A DNA stretch of 64,000 nt from an uncultured Eubacteriales bacterium (GTDB lineage: Bacteria > Bacillota > Clostridia > Oscillospirales > Acutalibacteraceae), in the NCBI GenBank assembly GCA_934486635.1, contig CAKSPZ010000003.1:1-64000 (forward strand), read 5' to 3'. Position numbers and translations under genes: made by a program. This document shows positions 34,436 through 42,579 of this stretch, in pieces (position 1 is the stretch's first letter; each line of letters opens with the position of its first letter). The notes beneath the pieces are model-generated. The model was given only the letters and a program-made list of their open reading frames with translations. It made no database searches and was not told where the DNA came from.

Positions 34436-34464
34436 AGTATACCTCAGTTAATTCTAATTTGCAA
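34436..34464 (-). promoter_or_regulatory. Promoter of the GT4 gene
   Basis: On the minus strand: TTGCAA (34464-34459), 17-base spacer, TATACT (34441-34436). The start at 34400 lies about 30 bases after the expected transcription start. Confidence 0.5.
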
Positions 34465-34566
34465 CTATGACCTAAAAAGGGAAAAGTATAAAGTAAAAAA
34501 GCAGATAAATGTTAATTTTTAATTTTATAAAGGAAATTTAAAGAGGTAAGTATAAGAGGTGATTAT

Positions 34567-34737
34567 GTGAATAATTGTTACGGGGAAAAACTTATAACGA
34601 TAGGAGGAATTATAGCATCTGAGATAGCTAGAGATGTTAATGGTGAAACGCTGGATATTTTGGCAGCTTTATTTACTGTTATAGGAGATCAACTTGCACT
34701 TTTAAGTTTAACTAAAAATAAATTAGGAAGTGAGTAG
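34567..34737 (+). CDS. 56-residue protein, DUF6774-like
   Basis: GTG start after AGAGGTGA. The peptide reads MNNCYGEKLITIGGIIASEI and ends ...DQLALLSLTKNKLGSE. The pattern of an N-terminal Cys, a short helix, an NGETLDILAALFTVIGDQLALL helix and a charged tail recalls the small DUF6774 proteins of Clostridia (from memory). No function is known to me. Its TAG stop is immediately followed by the cysK ATG, so translation is probably coupled. Confidence 0.6.
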   Translation: MNNCYGEKLITIGGIIASEIARDVNGETLDILAALFTVIGDQLALLSLTKNKLGSE

Positions 34738-35649
34738 ATGAGAAAATTATATAATAATATATCGGAATTAATTGGTCATACACCAATAATGAATTTAAAA
34801 AATTATGTTAATATAAAAAATATTAATAATAATATTTTTGCAAAATTAGAATTTTATAATCCCCTGAGCAGTATAAAGGACAGAGTTGCACTTGCTATGA
34901 TAGAAGATGCAGAAAAAAATAAACTTATAGATAAAAATACAATTATAGTAGAGCCTACAAGTGGAAATACAGGAATAGGATTAGCTGGAATATGTGCGAG
35001 TAAAGGTTATAGGTTAATTTTAACTATGCCGGAAAATATGAGTGAACAAAGAACAAAAATTTTAAAAAAATTGGGTGCTGAAATTTTTTTAACACCAGCA
35101 AAATCAGGAATGTTAGGAGCTATAAAAAAAGCAGAAGCTATTTTTAAAGAAAATAAAAATACATTTATGCCAAGGCAATTTGTAAATCCGGTTAATCCAT
35201 ATATTCATGAAAAAACAACTGCAATGGAAATATTAAATGATATGAATGATAAGATAGACTTTTTTATAGCAGGAGTAGGAACTGGCGGAACTATAAGTGG
35301 AATAGGAAAAAGCCTAAAAAAATATGATAAAGATATAAAGATTATTGCGGTTGAACCTGAGGAATCTTCAGTTATACAAGGAAAAAAAGCAAATAAACAT
35401 GGTATACAAGGGATTGGAGCAGGTTTTATACCTTTAAATTTAAATTTAAAAGTTGTAGATGATGTTATATCAGTAAGCACACAAGAGGCGCTTAAAACAG
35501 TTGATGATATAGCTAAAATAGAAGGATTATTAGTAGGAATTTCTTCTGGAGCAGCTCTTTGTGCAGCAGAGAAATTAATAAATAAGCAAAAAGTTACTAA
35601 TAAGAATATAATTGTTATTTTTCCAGATACAGGAGAAAGATATTTATAA
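34738..35649 (+). CDS. cysK: Cysteine synthase (O-acetylserine sulfhydrylase)
   Basis: A 303-residue PLP enzyme of normal length. It makes L-cysteine from O-acetylserine and sulfide. SSIKDRVALAMIEDAEK holds the PLP lysine (Lys47), PTSGNTGIGLAGICASKGY the substrate loop, GVGTGGTISGIGKSLK the phosphate-binding glycine loop, and ISSGAALCAAEKL and FPDTGERYL close the fold. The ATG directly follows the stop of the 56-residue gene. A terminator with a long T tract follows. No serine acetyltransferase gene is nearby. Confidence 0.95.
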   Translation: MRKLYNNISELIGHTPIMNLKNYVNIKNINNNIFAKLEFYNPLSSIKDRVALAMIEDAEKNKLIDKNTIIVEPTSGNTGIGLAGICASKGYRLILTMPENMSEQRTKILKKLGAEIFLTPAKSGMLGAIKKAEAIFKENKNTFMPRQFVNPVNPYIHEKTTAMEILNDMNDKIDFFIAGVGTGGTISGIGKSLKKYDKDIKIIAVEPEESSVIQGKKANKHGIQGIGAGFIPLNLNLKVVDDVISVSTQEALKTVDDIAKIEGLLVGISSGAALCAAEKLINKQKVTNKNIIVIFPDTGERYL

Positions 35650-35650
35650 A

Positions 35651-35692
35651 AAAGGCCCAGAGACTAAAATGTCTATGGGCTTTTTTTTTTTT
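35651..35692 (+). terminator. Terminator of cysK
   Basis: GGCCCAGAGAC pairs with GTCTATGGGCT (one mismatch, one wobble), followed by about twelve T. The T tract runs into the end of the convergent sigma-like gene. Confidence 0.8.
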
Positions 35693-35996
35693 ATTTTGAT
35701 AATATGTAATAATCCAAGAGCTTATAGAGGCGAAGACGAGCTTTTTTTATGTGTCGTGAGGCAGTAGATTTTCCAATACCGAGTTGAGAAGCGATTTCTG
35801 TTACAGTTAAGTTTTTATAATATCTCATAATTATGCATTGCTGTTGTCTATGAGTAAGTTCTCCAGCTACTATTTTCGATAAAATTTTAAGTAGTTGATT
35901 ATATTCTTTTTCGTTAGTATATTGCATGTTTTTATTATATGCCATCATTCCTGCAATGGATTCTGTAAATTCTGTTAATGATAGTTTATTATTCAT
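35691..35996 (-). CDS. Sigma-70 region 4-like HTH protein (phage-type regulator)
   Basis: A 101-residue protein. The C-terminal half is a sigma region 4 helix-turn-helix: ELTHRQQQCIIMRYYKNLTVTEIASQLGIGKSTASRHIKKARLRLY. The N-terminal half (MNNKLSLTEFTESIAGMMAY...) has no known motif. Proteins of this shape occur in prophages and conjugative elements of Firmicutes, where they control late genes, and as free-standing regulators. Its first 8 bases overlap the upstream gene. Divergent from an XRE/ImmA pair, which supports a phage-derived control module. Confidence 0.8.
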   Translation of the reverse strand: MNNKLSLTEFTESIAGMMAYNKNMQYTNEKEYNQLLKILSKIVAGELTHRQQQCIIMRYYKNLTVTEIASQLGIGKSTASRHIKKARLRLYKLLDYYILSK

Positions 35997-36204
35997 CTTT
36001 TAAATCTCTTCTTTCACAAAGTTTTATATATTCGCTGGTGTGTTTTAAGTCAAGACAAATTGAGTAAAGTATCGAAACTCTTCTTTTTACCTCTCTTTCA
36101 TTTTTTAAATCGATTGTTTTTAGTTGTTTTTTTAGTAGTTTTACATATTTTGAGATGTTTTTATACTGAAGAAAATATTGTGCGTATAATTGTTTGTAAG
36201 TCAT
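35989..36204 (-). CDS. Small helical protein coupled to the sigma-like gene
   Basis: A 71-residue protein, start ATG 36204 with GGAGAG seven bases upstream. It begins MTYKQLYAQYFLQYKNISKY and is rich in Lys, Leu and Tyr with heptad-like spacing (VKLLKKQLKTIDLKNEREVKRR), so probably a helical coiled coil. No family recognised. Overlap with the next gene by 8 bases suggests translational coupling and joint function. Confidence 0.65.
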   Translation of the reverse strand: MTYKQLYAQYFLQYKNISKYVKLLKKQLKTIDLKNEREVKRRVSILYSICLDLKHTSEYIKLCERRDLKDE

Positions 36205-36424
36205 ATTTACTCTCCAATCATCTACACTTAATGTGTACAAAATAGTATTAATATGTAATTGCTTGAATTAATTTAAAAATGCGGTTCGAGTTAAAAATGT
36301 AAATGTCTGTAATAAATATTAGCACTTAGCAACTAAAAAGTCAATTATATGTTAAGAAATTTAATTATTAATTTATTGTAAATAGAAAAATAAATTAATA
36401 TAAAATTTTTATTTATTTAGTGTC

Positions 36425-36453
36425 TTGCGAACACGAAATGTGTATGCTATAAT
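36425..36453 (+). promoter_or_regulatory. Promoter with putative operator of the XRE regulator
   Basis: TTGCGA (36425-36430), 17-base spacer, TATAAT (36448-36453). The spacer holds an imperfect palindrome GC-n2-ACAC-n5-GTGT-n2-GC (36428-36448), a plausible binding site for the downstream repressor-type protein (autoregulation). Transcription would start about 23 bases before the ATG. Confidence 0.6.
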
Positions 36454-36482
36454 CTTTTTATAATATTAAAAGGAGATAAAAT

Positions 36483-36866
36483 ATGTTTAGTGATAATTTT
36501 AAAAAGTTAAGAAAATCTTATGGAATGACACAAGCTCAAATGGCAGATAAACTTGGGATATCTTCTTCAACTGTTGGAATGTATGAACAGGGAAGAAGAA
36601 CTCCTGATAGCAATATGCTAAAAAAAATTTGCTCATTATGCAATGTCAGTACAGATTACCTTCTTGGAGTTAATGTACAAAATGAAAATGATGAAAAATC
36701 AGTTGACGATTTTATAGACGAAATAACATATACATTAAGATCACAAAAAGGTTTGATGTTTCATGGAAAACCAATTACTCAAAAAGACAAAGAAAAAATA
36801 GTTGAAGCAATAAAAGTAGCAACAGCAGTTGCTGTGGCAAGTAGAAAGATAGAAAAGGATGAGTAA
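36483..36866 (+). CDS. XRE/Cro-CI family HTH regulator
   Basis: A 127-residue protein. The N-terminal HTH_3 domain (about 3-63) reads FKKLRKSYGMTQAQMADKLG and SSSTVGMYEQGRRTPD, then VSTDYLLGV at the end of the HTH. The C-terminal part (DFIDEITYTLRSQKGLMFHGKPIT) resembles the tail of other Clostridial XRE repressors and has no enzymatic motif. AAAGGAG precedes the ATG. The next gene encodes an ImmA-type protease, the usual partner that cleaves or inactivates such repressors in prophages and ICEs. Confidence 0.88.
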   Translation: MFSDNFKKLRKSYGMTQAQMADKLGISSSTVGMYEQGRRTPDSNMLKKICSLCNVSTDYLLGVNVQNENDEKSVDDFIDEITYTLRSQKGLMFHGKPITQKDKEKIVEAIKVATAVAVASRKIEKDE

Positions 36867-36886
36867 AAATTAAATAAATCAATGGA

Positions 36887-37228
36887 TTGGGAGGCATAAG
36901 TATAGATAATTTTGTTCGTAATTTAACAAAAAAATATGGGACACGATCTCCATTTGAGTTATGTGAAAAGATGAATATACAAATATTATTTGTAGATTTA
37001 CCAGATAAAGTTGATGGCTTCTTTCTAAATTCGAAAGTAACTAGTTCTATATTGATTAATAAAAAGTTATCTTTACCAAAAAGAAAATTAATATGTGCCC
37101 ATGAGTTGGGGCATGCTTTATTACATAACAATGTTAATTCGATTAATTATGAAGAAAGCAAGCCCGATTATATTGAAAAGCTTGAAAAAGAAGCAGATAT
37201 GTTTTCAAAGTTTTTAATTGGTAATTAA
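36887..37228 (+). CDS. ImmA/IrrE family metallopeptidase
   Basis: A protein of about 110 residues, short for the family. The zinc motif is ICAHELGHALLHN, and KLEKEADMFSKFLIG gives the third ligand Glu. The protein ends right after this helix, so only the catalytic core is present. The family inactivates XRE repressors such as ImmR. The start is unclear: a TTG at 36887 overlaps the only good ribosome binding site (GGGAGG, 36889-36894), while the codons at normal distance after GGGAGG are ATA. No ATG occurs in frame before residue 29. A non-standard start is possible. Confidence 0.8.
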   Translation: MGGISIDNFVRNLTKKYGTRSPFELCEKMNIQILFVDLPDKVDGFFLNSKVTSSILINKKLSLPKRKLICAHELGHALLHNNVNSINYEESKPDYIEKLEKEADMFSKFLIGN

Positions 37229-37300
37229 AAACTTTTGCTTTTAAATTTTACATTTAAATGTTATAATCAATATAAAATAAAAGTATTAAAGAGGTATTTT

Positions 37301-37597
37301 ATGGAGATTGTGAATGTTTCTTTAGGACTACTTTTTATAGCTGTTTTAACATTAATTATATTCAAAGGCAATGTAAGAAAAAAAATATCAAAGTTGAAAG
37401 ATAATGATAATTCAAAGATTTTTTTTGATAAACAGCTTATAAAGCAAGAAGAAAAATACAAAAAAATTGAAAATGATGCTATTGATCCTAAAATAATAGC
37501 AGTAATTTCATCGGCAGTTACCTGTTTATACGATAACGAAAAAAAATATAAAATTAATTCAATAAAAAGGCATTTTTTAGCTGATGACAGAATGTAA
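37301..37597 (+). CDS. Small single-pass membrane protein, OadG-like
   Basis: 98 residues from ATG 37301, with AGAGG seven bases upstream. One N-terminal membrane segment (SLGLLFIAVLTLIIFKG), a charged coiled linker, and a C-terminal DPKIIAVISSAVTCLY ... YKINSIKRH. The last part resembles the gamma subunits of sodium-pumping decarboxylases (OadG: AAIaAAV...; RVRSIKR-like). No alpha or beta subunit genes are in the window, so the role is open. An extended -10 box (TGTTATAAT) lies at 37259-37267. Confidence 0.55.
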   Translation: MEIVNVSLGLLFIAVLTLIIFKGNVRKKISKLKDNDNSKIFFDKQLIKQEEKYKKIENDAIDPKIIAVISSAVTCLYDNEKKYKINSIKRHFLADDRM

Positions 37598-37609
37598 GTT
37601 ATAAAAAGA

Positions 37610-37644
37610 AGCACCCCCAAAAAGGGAGTGCTCTTGTTTTTTTT
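37610..37644. terminator. Bidirectional terminator
   Basis: AGCAC-CCC pairs with GGG-GTGCT with one mismatch, with CTTGTTTTTTTT on the plus side and a T-rich tail on the minus side. It serves the OadG-like gene and the small Cys-rich gene that converge here. Confidence 0.75.
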
Positions 37645-37656
37645 GAATGTTTTAAA

Positions 37657-37776
37657 TTAGCAGCCGCAACCGTTGTTGCAACCACAGTCGTTGTTATTTC
37701 CACAGCAGCAGCAAAGAATTAATATTAATATTATAATCCAAGAGCAACCCCCGTTACCAAAACCGTTATTACACAT
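37657..37776 (-). CDS. 39-residue Cys/Gly/Asn-rich membrane peptide (YjcZ-like)
   Basis: ATG 37776 with AGGAGG upstream (optimal spacing). The peptide has an N-terminal Asn/Gly-rich part (MCNNGFGNGGC), a hydrophobic core SWIIILILILCCCC, and a tail of alternating Cys, Gly and Asn with 10 Cys in all. Small peptides of this type (SWIIILILI core) are common and often multicopy in Clostridia and Bacilli; some are sporulation-associated YjcZ-family proteins. Function is unknown to me. It ends at the terminator shared with the OadG-like gene. Confidence 0.7.
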   Translation of the reverse strand: MCNNGFGNGGCSWIIILILILCCCCGNNNDCGCNNGCGC

Positions 37777-37959
37777 AATGTTTTCCTCCTTTAAGTTATT
37801 TCAATATTATAATACGAAAATGATGATATGAAGGTTACAATAAATTCTTATAAAAAACAATAAATTATTAAAAAATTAAGAAATAATTAAAAATAGTGAG
37901 AAAAATAAAGAAAACACAAGATAAATTAATAAAAATAAAATAGAGAACCTTTTATGAAG

Positions 37960-37976
37960 TTTGACCTTTTTTGACC
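37960..37976 (-). promoter_or_regulatory. CtsR operator 1
   Basis: On the minus strand GGTCAAA-AAA-GGTCAAA, a perfect tandem heptamer of the CtsR box. It overlaps the -35 box of the ctsR promoter. Confidence 0.88.
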
Positions 37977-37989
37977 TTGAATTTATAAT
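37961..37989 (+). promoter_or_regulatory. Promoter of the ctsR-mcsA-mcsB-clpC operon
   Basis: TTGACC (37961-37966), 17-base spacer, TATAAT (37984-37989). It is flanked by one CtsR box over the -35 and one just after the transcription start, the arrangement of a tightly heat-controlled class III promoter. Confidence 0.85.
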
Positions 37990-37998
37990 AACAATTAA

Positions 37999-38015
37999 GG
38001 TCAAAGAAAGTCAAA
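37999..38015 (+). promoter_or_regulatory. CtsR operator 2
   Basis: GGTCAAA-GAA-AGTCAAA, matching the CtsR consensus, located just after the expected start of transcription (near 37996). Opposite orientation to operator 1. Confidence 0.85.
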
Positions 38016-38042
38016 GTCAATAAAGAGGAAAGGCGGATAAGA

Positions 38043-38492
38043 TTGAGAATAAGTGATGAAGTAGCAAGATATATTATGGAATTGCTAGAACAATCGCATG
38101 GAGAAATACAAATAAAAAGAAATGAATTAGCGAATATTATGGGATGTGTTCCAAGTCAAATAAATTATGTAATAACTTCCAGATTTACTCCTGAGCATGG
38201 ATATCAAGTAGAGAGTAGAAGAGGTGGAGGAGGCTATATAAAAATTACTTGCATAAAAACCGAAAAAAGTACAGCCATTATGAATATAATAAATGCGATA
38301 GGTTCACAAATTGATGCGATGTCGGCTGAATTAATTATTGAAAGTCTAGTAAATAGAGATATTATCTCTATTGAAATGAGTCAATTGATGTTAAGTGCTT
38401 TATCTGATAGAGTGTATTCTGATATTCCTGTAAATTTTAGAGGATTATTGAGAGCATCAATTTTAAAAAATATGTTGCTGACACAAATATAA
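38043..38492 (+). CDS. ctsR: CtsR, transcriptional repressor of class III heat-shock genes
   Basis: A 149-residue dimeric winged-HTH repressor starting with TTG after AAAGGCGG. It shows SDEVARYIMELLEQ, ELANIMGCVPSQINYVI, TRFTPEHGYQVESRRGGGGYIKI (the wing with the Gly tetrad that senses temperature) and the C-terminal dimer helices. It represses clpC and the mcs genes and is inactivated and degraded on heat or thiol stress. It is first in its own operon, with two CtsR boxes upstream. Confidence 0.97.
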   Translation: MRISDEVARYIMELLEQSHGEIQIKRNELANIMGCVPSQINYVITSRFTPEHGYQVESRRGGGGYIKITCIKTEKSTAIMNIINAIGSQIDAMSAELIIESLVNRDIISIEMSQLMLSALSDRVYSDIPVNFRGLLRASILKNMLLTQI

Positions 38493-38505
38493 AGGAGGAA
38501 TATAT

Positions 38506-39018
38506 ATGTTATGTCAATCATGTGGAAAACGAGAGGCTAATACACACATAAAGAAAATAATAAACGGAAAGTTAACAGAGTATAAACTTTGTGATCAATG
38601 TGCTGCAAAGTTAGGATATACAGATATGTTTAGTGACTTTAATTTTGATTTTAATAATTTCCTTGGAAGTTTTTTTGAAAATAATCAATCGCATTTTGCA
38701 CAATTAGATAATAAACGATGTGATTTTTGCGGAACATCGTTTATGGATATTTCAAGTACAGGTAAAGTTGGTTGTGCAAGATGCTATGATACATTTTTTG
38801 ACGAACTTATGCCGTCTATAAAACGTATTCATGGTAATACTAAACATTCAGGAAAATTTGCATTTGTAGCAGGGAAAGAAAATATACTAAAGAATAAAGT
38901 TCAAGATTTAGAAGAAGAAATGAAAGTAGCAATAAATGATCAAGATTTTGAAAAGGCTGCTAAAATAAGAGATGAAATTAAAGATTTAAAATCAAAGGAG
39001 AACTTTGAAAATGAATAA
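38506..39018 (+). CDS. mcsA: McsA, activator of McsB kinase
   Basis: A 170-residue protein with four Cys-x2-Cys pairs: CQSCGKREANTH, CDQCAAKLG, CDFCGTSF and CARCYDTF, expected to bind zinc and sense metals or thiol stress. The C-terminus is a UVR-type coiled coil (LEEEMKVAINDQDFEKAAKIRDE). It binds and activates McsB. GGAGGAAT before the ATG; the end overlaps mcsB by 8 bases. Confidence 0.95.
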   Translation: MLCQSCGKREANTHIKKIINGKLTEYKLCDQCAAKLGYTDMFSDFNFDFNNFLGSFFENNQSHFAQLDNKRCDFCGTSFMDISSTGKVGCARCYDTFFDELMPSIKRIHGNTKHSGKFAFVAGKENILKNKVQDLEEEMKVAINDQDFEKAAKIRDEIKDLKSKENFENE

Positions 39019-40042
39019 GTGGTATGAAAAATCAGGAGAACAAAGTGATGTTGTTATTAGTACAAGAATAAGGTTAGCGAGAAATATAGAAAAATATCCT
39101 TTTCCATATAGACTAAATTCAAATATGAAAAGTAATGTTATTAAAGATATAAAAAGTGCTCTATCTAATGAATTTTTTAATATTTATAATTTTGAGTATT
39201 TAAATACTCAAAATATGAGTAAAATAGATTTAAGAAGCTTAATGGAATGCCATTTAGTAAGTCCAGAATTCGTAAAGACAAGTGATTGCAAAGCATTCTT
39301 TTTATCATCAGACAATAATGTTAGTATAATGGTTAATGAAGAAGATCATATTAGGTTACAAGTAATGAAAGAAGGTTTAGACCTAAATAGCACTTACGAC
39401 ATAGCAGATAATATTGAAACTAAACTTGATGAGATATTAAGATTTGCGTTTAATTCTCAGTTAGGTTACTTGACGCAATGTCCAACAAATTTAGGAACAG
39501 GGATGAGGGCATCAGTTATGCTTCATCTTCCAGCACTTAGAAGATGTGGAATGATTGATAAGATTGCGTCAAATCTTATAAAATTAGGTCTAACAATTAG
39601 AGGTATATATGGAGAAGGAACAGAACCTAAGGGTGACATTTATCAAATTTCAAATCAAGTAACGTTAGGAATATCAGAAAAGACTGCAATTAAAAACCTT
39701 AATGATATAACTATTCAAATAATAGAGCAAGAAAAAAATTGCAGAAAAGAATTATCCAAAAATATACAAATTACAGATGAAATTTGTAGGTCTTTAGGTA
39801 TTTTAAAAACAGCTAAAGTTTTAAATAATGACGAGTTTATGAGATTGATATCAAATATACGTTTTGGATTATCAATAGGTTTAATTAGAGAAATATCATA
39901 TGACAAAATTAACGAACTTATAATTAAGTCGCAACCTTATGTTATGATGAAAGAAGCAGGTGAAGAATTAAATTCAATGCAGAGAGATCAAAAAAGAGCC
40001 AAGATATCTAATGAATTTTTGAAAGGTGCAAAAATATTTTAA
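39011..40042 (+). CDS. mcsB: McsB, protein-arginine kinase
   Basis: A 343-residue phosphagen-kinase-like enzyme that phosphorylates arginine residues, tagging proteins including CtsR for ClpCP. VVISTRIRLARNIEKYPFP is the ATP-site start, and LTQCPTNLGTGMRASVMLHLPAL contains the reactive Cys region; GEGTEPKGDIYQISNQVTLG is also characteristic. Lacking the creatine-kinase guanidino-substrate domain is normal for McsB. ATG 39011 is used, with AAAGGAG upstream and overlap with mcsA. Confidence 0.97.
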   Translation: MNKWYEKSGEQSDVVISTRIRLARNIEKYPFPYRLNSNMKSNVIKDIKSALSNEFFNIYNFEYLNTQNMSKIDLRSLMECHLVSPEFVKTSDCKAFFLSSDNNVSIMVNEEDHIRLQVMKEGLDLNSTYDIADNIETKLDEILRFAFNSQLGYLTQCPTNLGTGMRASVMLHLPALRRCGMIDKIASNLIKLGLTIRGIYGEGTEPKGDIYQISNQVTLGISEKTAIKNLNDITIQIIEQEKNCRKELSKNIQITDEICRSLGILKTAKVLNNDEFMRLISNIRFGLSIGLIREISYDKINELIIKSQPYVMMKEAGEELNSMQRDQKRAKISNEFLKGAKIF

Positions 40043-40063
40043 TTTAAGGAAAGGCAGATATTT

Positions 40064-42541
40064 ATGTATAGATTTAATGGTTTTACAGAAAAAGCAAATA
40101 ATGCACTTAATTTGGCAATTACAAGTGCAGAAGATATGGGTCACACTTATATAGGTAGTGAACACATATTATTAGGACTATTAAAAGAAGGTAGTGGTGT
40201 TTCATCAATTATACTTGATGAACTGGGAATTTATGCAGATGACCTTGAAACATTGCTTAAAAATGAAATAGGAGTAGGAGCAAAAAGTTCTCTTAGTACT
40301 TCGGATTTTACACCAAGAACTAAAAGAGTACTGCAAAATTCGGTTATGCAGGCAGCTAGTTTAGGACATAATTATGTAGGAACAGAACATCTGTTATTGG
40401 CACTAATAGGAGAATCAGATAGTTATGCGGTGAGATTTTTAAATGAATTAGGAACCAATACAAGAAGTATAATTGAAAAAATAAGTGAAAATTTTGGCGA
40501 TACAACATCTAACGATAGAATATATGGTATGAGTGATTCCTTTTCAGGTGGAATGGGGATGAATCAAGGAGTAACAAATAAAGGTAAAACTAAAACTTTA
40601 GAGCAATTTGGCAGAGATTTAACGCAATTAGCACAAAATGGCTCTATAGATCCGGTAATTGGTCGACAAAATGAAATAGAGAGAGTTATACAAATTCTTT
40701 CCAGAAGGACAAAAAATAACCCATGTTTAATAGGAGAACCGGGTGTTGGAAAGACTGCAGTAGCAGAGGGTTTGGCTTTAAAAATAGCTTCAGGAGATGT
40801 ACCGGAACTTTTAAAAGGAAAAAGAGTTATTTCGCTTGATTTAACCGGAATGATAGCAGGAACTAAATATCGTGGAGATTTTGAAGACAGAATAAAAAGC
40901 GCAGTTGAAGAAATAAAAAAATCTGGAAACATAATTTTGTTTATAGATGAACTTCATACGATAGTTGGAGCCGGTTCAGCAGAAGGTTCTGCAGATGCGG
41001 CAAACATATTAAAACCGAGCCTTGCAAGAGGAGACTTTCAAGTTATAGGTGCAACTACTATAAAAGAATATAGAAAATATATTGAAAAAGATGCAGCACT
41101 TGAGAGAAGATTTCAACCTGTTACAGTTGGAGAACCTACAGAAGAGGAAACTGTATTAATATTAAAAGGATTAAGAGATAGATATGAAGCTCACCATAAG
41201 GTTAAAATTACAGATGAAGCAATAAATGAAGCTGTTAATTTGTCATCAAGATATATAGCAGACAGATATTTACCAGATAAAGCTATAGATTTAATTGATG
41301 AAGCAGCATCAAGGGTAAGACTTAGAGCATATACAGCTCCAGAAGATTTGCAAGAACTTGAAAAGAAAATTAAAGATTTAGATAAAGAAAAGTCAGCAGC
41401 AATAAATGAGCAAAACTTTGAAAGAGCTGCAAAATTAAGAGATGAAGAAAAATCAATTAGAAAATCTTTAGATGAAAAGAAAAAGTTATGGCAAGATAAA
41501 CATGAAAAAGCAAATGGAGAAGTTACAGCTGAAGATATAGCGTATATAGTTTCAAATTGGAGTGGAATACCGGTTGTCCAGCTTACTCAAGCTGAAAGTG
41601 AAAGACTTCTTAATATGGAAAATATATTGCATGAAAGGATAATTGGACAAAATGAGGCTGTAGAACAAGTGTCAAAAGCAATAAGAAGAGGCAGAGTGGG
41701 GTTAAAAGATCCGAAACGCCCAATAGGTTCATTTATATTTTTAGGACCAACGGGAGTCGGAAAAACAGAACTTTGCAAAGCATTAGCACAGGCTATGTTT
41801 GGGGACGAAAATGCTATGATTAGATTAGATATGTCAGAGTATATGGAAAAACATACGGTGTCTAAACTCATTGGTTCACCTCCAGGATATGTTGGCTATG
41901 ATGAAGGAGGTCAATTGACAGAAAAAGTAAGAAGAAAACCATATTCTGTAGTACTTTTTGACGAAATAGAAAAAGCACATCCGGACGTATTTAATATGTT
42001 ACTTCAAATATTAGAAGATGGGCAGTTAACGGATTCACAAGGAAGAAAGGTCAATTTTAGAAATACTGTTATTATAATGACATCAAATGTAGGTGCAAGA
42101 CTTATTACAGAAAAACAAGCTATGTTAGGTTTTGCAGCTGATGAAAAAAATACAAATGATAACGAACGACTAAAAGAAACAGTTATGGTTGAGCTTAAAA
42201 AGGTATTTAAGCCAGAATTTTTAAATCGTGTTGATGATATAATTGTATTTAATAAGTTAACTAAAGAGGATATAAAATTAATAGCTAAGAATATGTTAAA
42301 GGATTTAAAACAAAGGTCAAAAACGCTTAATATTGATATAGAATTTACAGATAAGGCAATAAGTGCTATAGCAGATGCGGGATTTGACCCTGTGTATGGA
42401 GCTAGACCATTAAGAAGAGCTATTCAGTCAAAAATAGAAGATAAACTATCAGAAGAGATATTAAGGGGAACTATAAAATCAGATAAAAAAGTAAAATGTG
42501 ATTATAATAAAAAACAGTTTGTATTTTCTCAAGAACAATAA
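40064..42541 (+). CDS. clpC: ATP-dependent Clp protease ATP-binding subunit ClpC
   Basis: An 825-residue HSP100 unfoldase. Two Clp_N repeats (about 1-145) start FNGFTEKANNALNLAI. The first AAA+ domain has GEPGVGKTAVAEG and the Walker B region NIILFIDELHTI; a UVR domain lies in the middle coiled coil (AAINEQNFERAAKLRDEE). The second AAA+ domain has GPTGVGKTELCKAL and VVLFDEIEKAHPDVFN. The C-terminal D2-small domain ends with NKKQFVFSQEQ. It feeds phospho-arginine-tagged proteins to ClpP. Last gene of the operon; terminator follows. Confidence 0.97.
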   Translation: MYRFNGFTEKANNALNLAITSAEDMGHTYIGSEHILLGLLKEGSGVSSIILDELGIYADDLETLLKNEIGVGAKSSLSTSDFTPRTKRVLQNSVMQAASLGHNYVGTEHLLLALIGESDSYAVRFLNELGTNTRSIIEKISENFGDTTSNDRIYGMSDSFSGGMGMNQGVTNKGKTKTLEQFGRDLTQLAQNGSIDPVIGRQNEIERVIQILSRRTKNNPCLIGEPGVGKTAVAEGLALKIASGDVPELLKGKRVISLDLTGMIAGTKYRGDFEDRIKSAVEEIKKSGNIILFIDELHTIVGAGSAEGSADAANILKPSLARGDFQVIGATTIKEYRKYIEKDAALERRFQPVTVGEPTEEETVLILKGLRDRYEAHHKVKITDEAINEAVNLSSRYIADRYLPDKAIDLIDEAASRVRLRAYTAPEDLQELEKKIKDLDKEKSAAINEQNFERAAKLRDEEKSIRKSLDEKKKLWQDKHEKANGEVTAEDIAYIVSNWSGIPVVQLTQAESERLLNMENILHERIIGQNEAVEQVSKAIRRGRVGLKDPKRPIGSFIFLGPTGVGKTELCKALAQAMFGDENAMIRLDMSEYMEKHTVSKLIGSPPGYVGYDEGGQLTEKVRRKPYSVVLFDEIEKAHPDVFNMLLQILEDGQLTDSQGRKVNFRNTVIIMTSNVGARLITEKQAMLGFAADEKNTNDNERLKETVMVELKKVFKPEFLNRVDDIIVFNKLTKEDIKLIAKNMLKDLKQRSKTLNIDIEFTDKAISAIADAGFDPVYGARPLRRAIQSKIEDKLSEEILRGTIKSDKKVKCDYNKKQFVFSQEQ

Positions 42542-42579
42542 AGTTAATTTAACGTTACCTATTTTTACTTAAAATGGGT

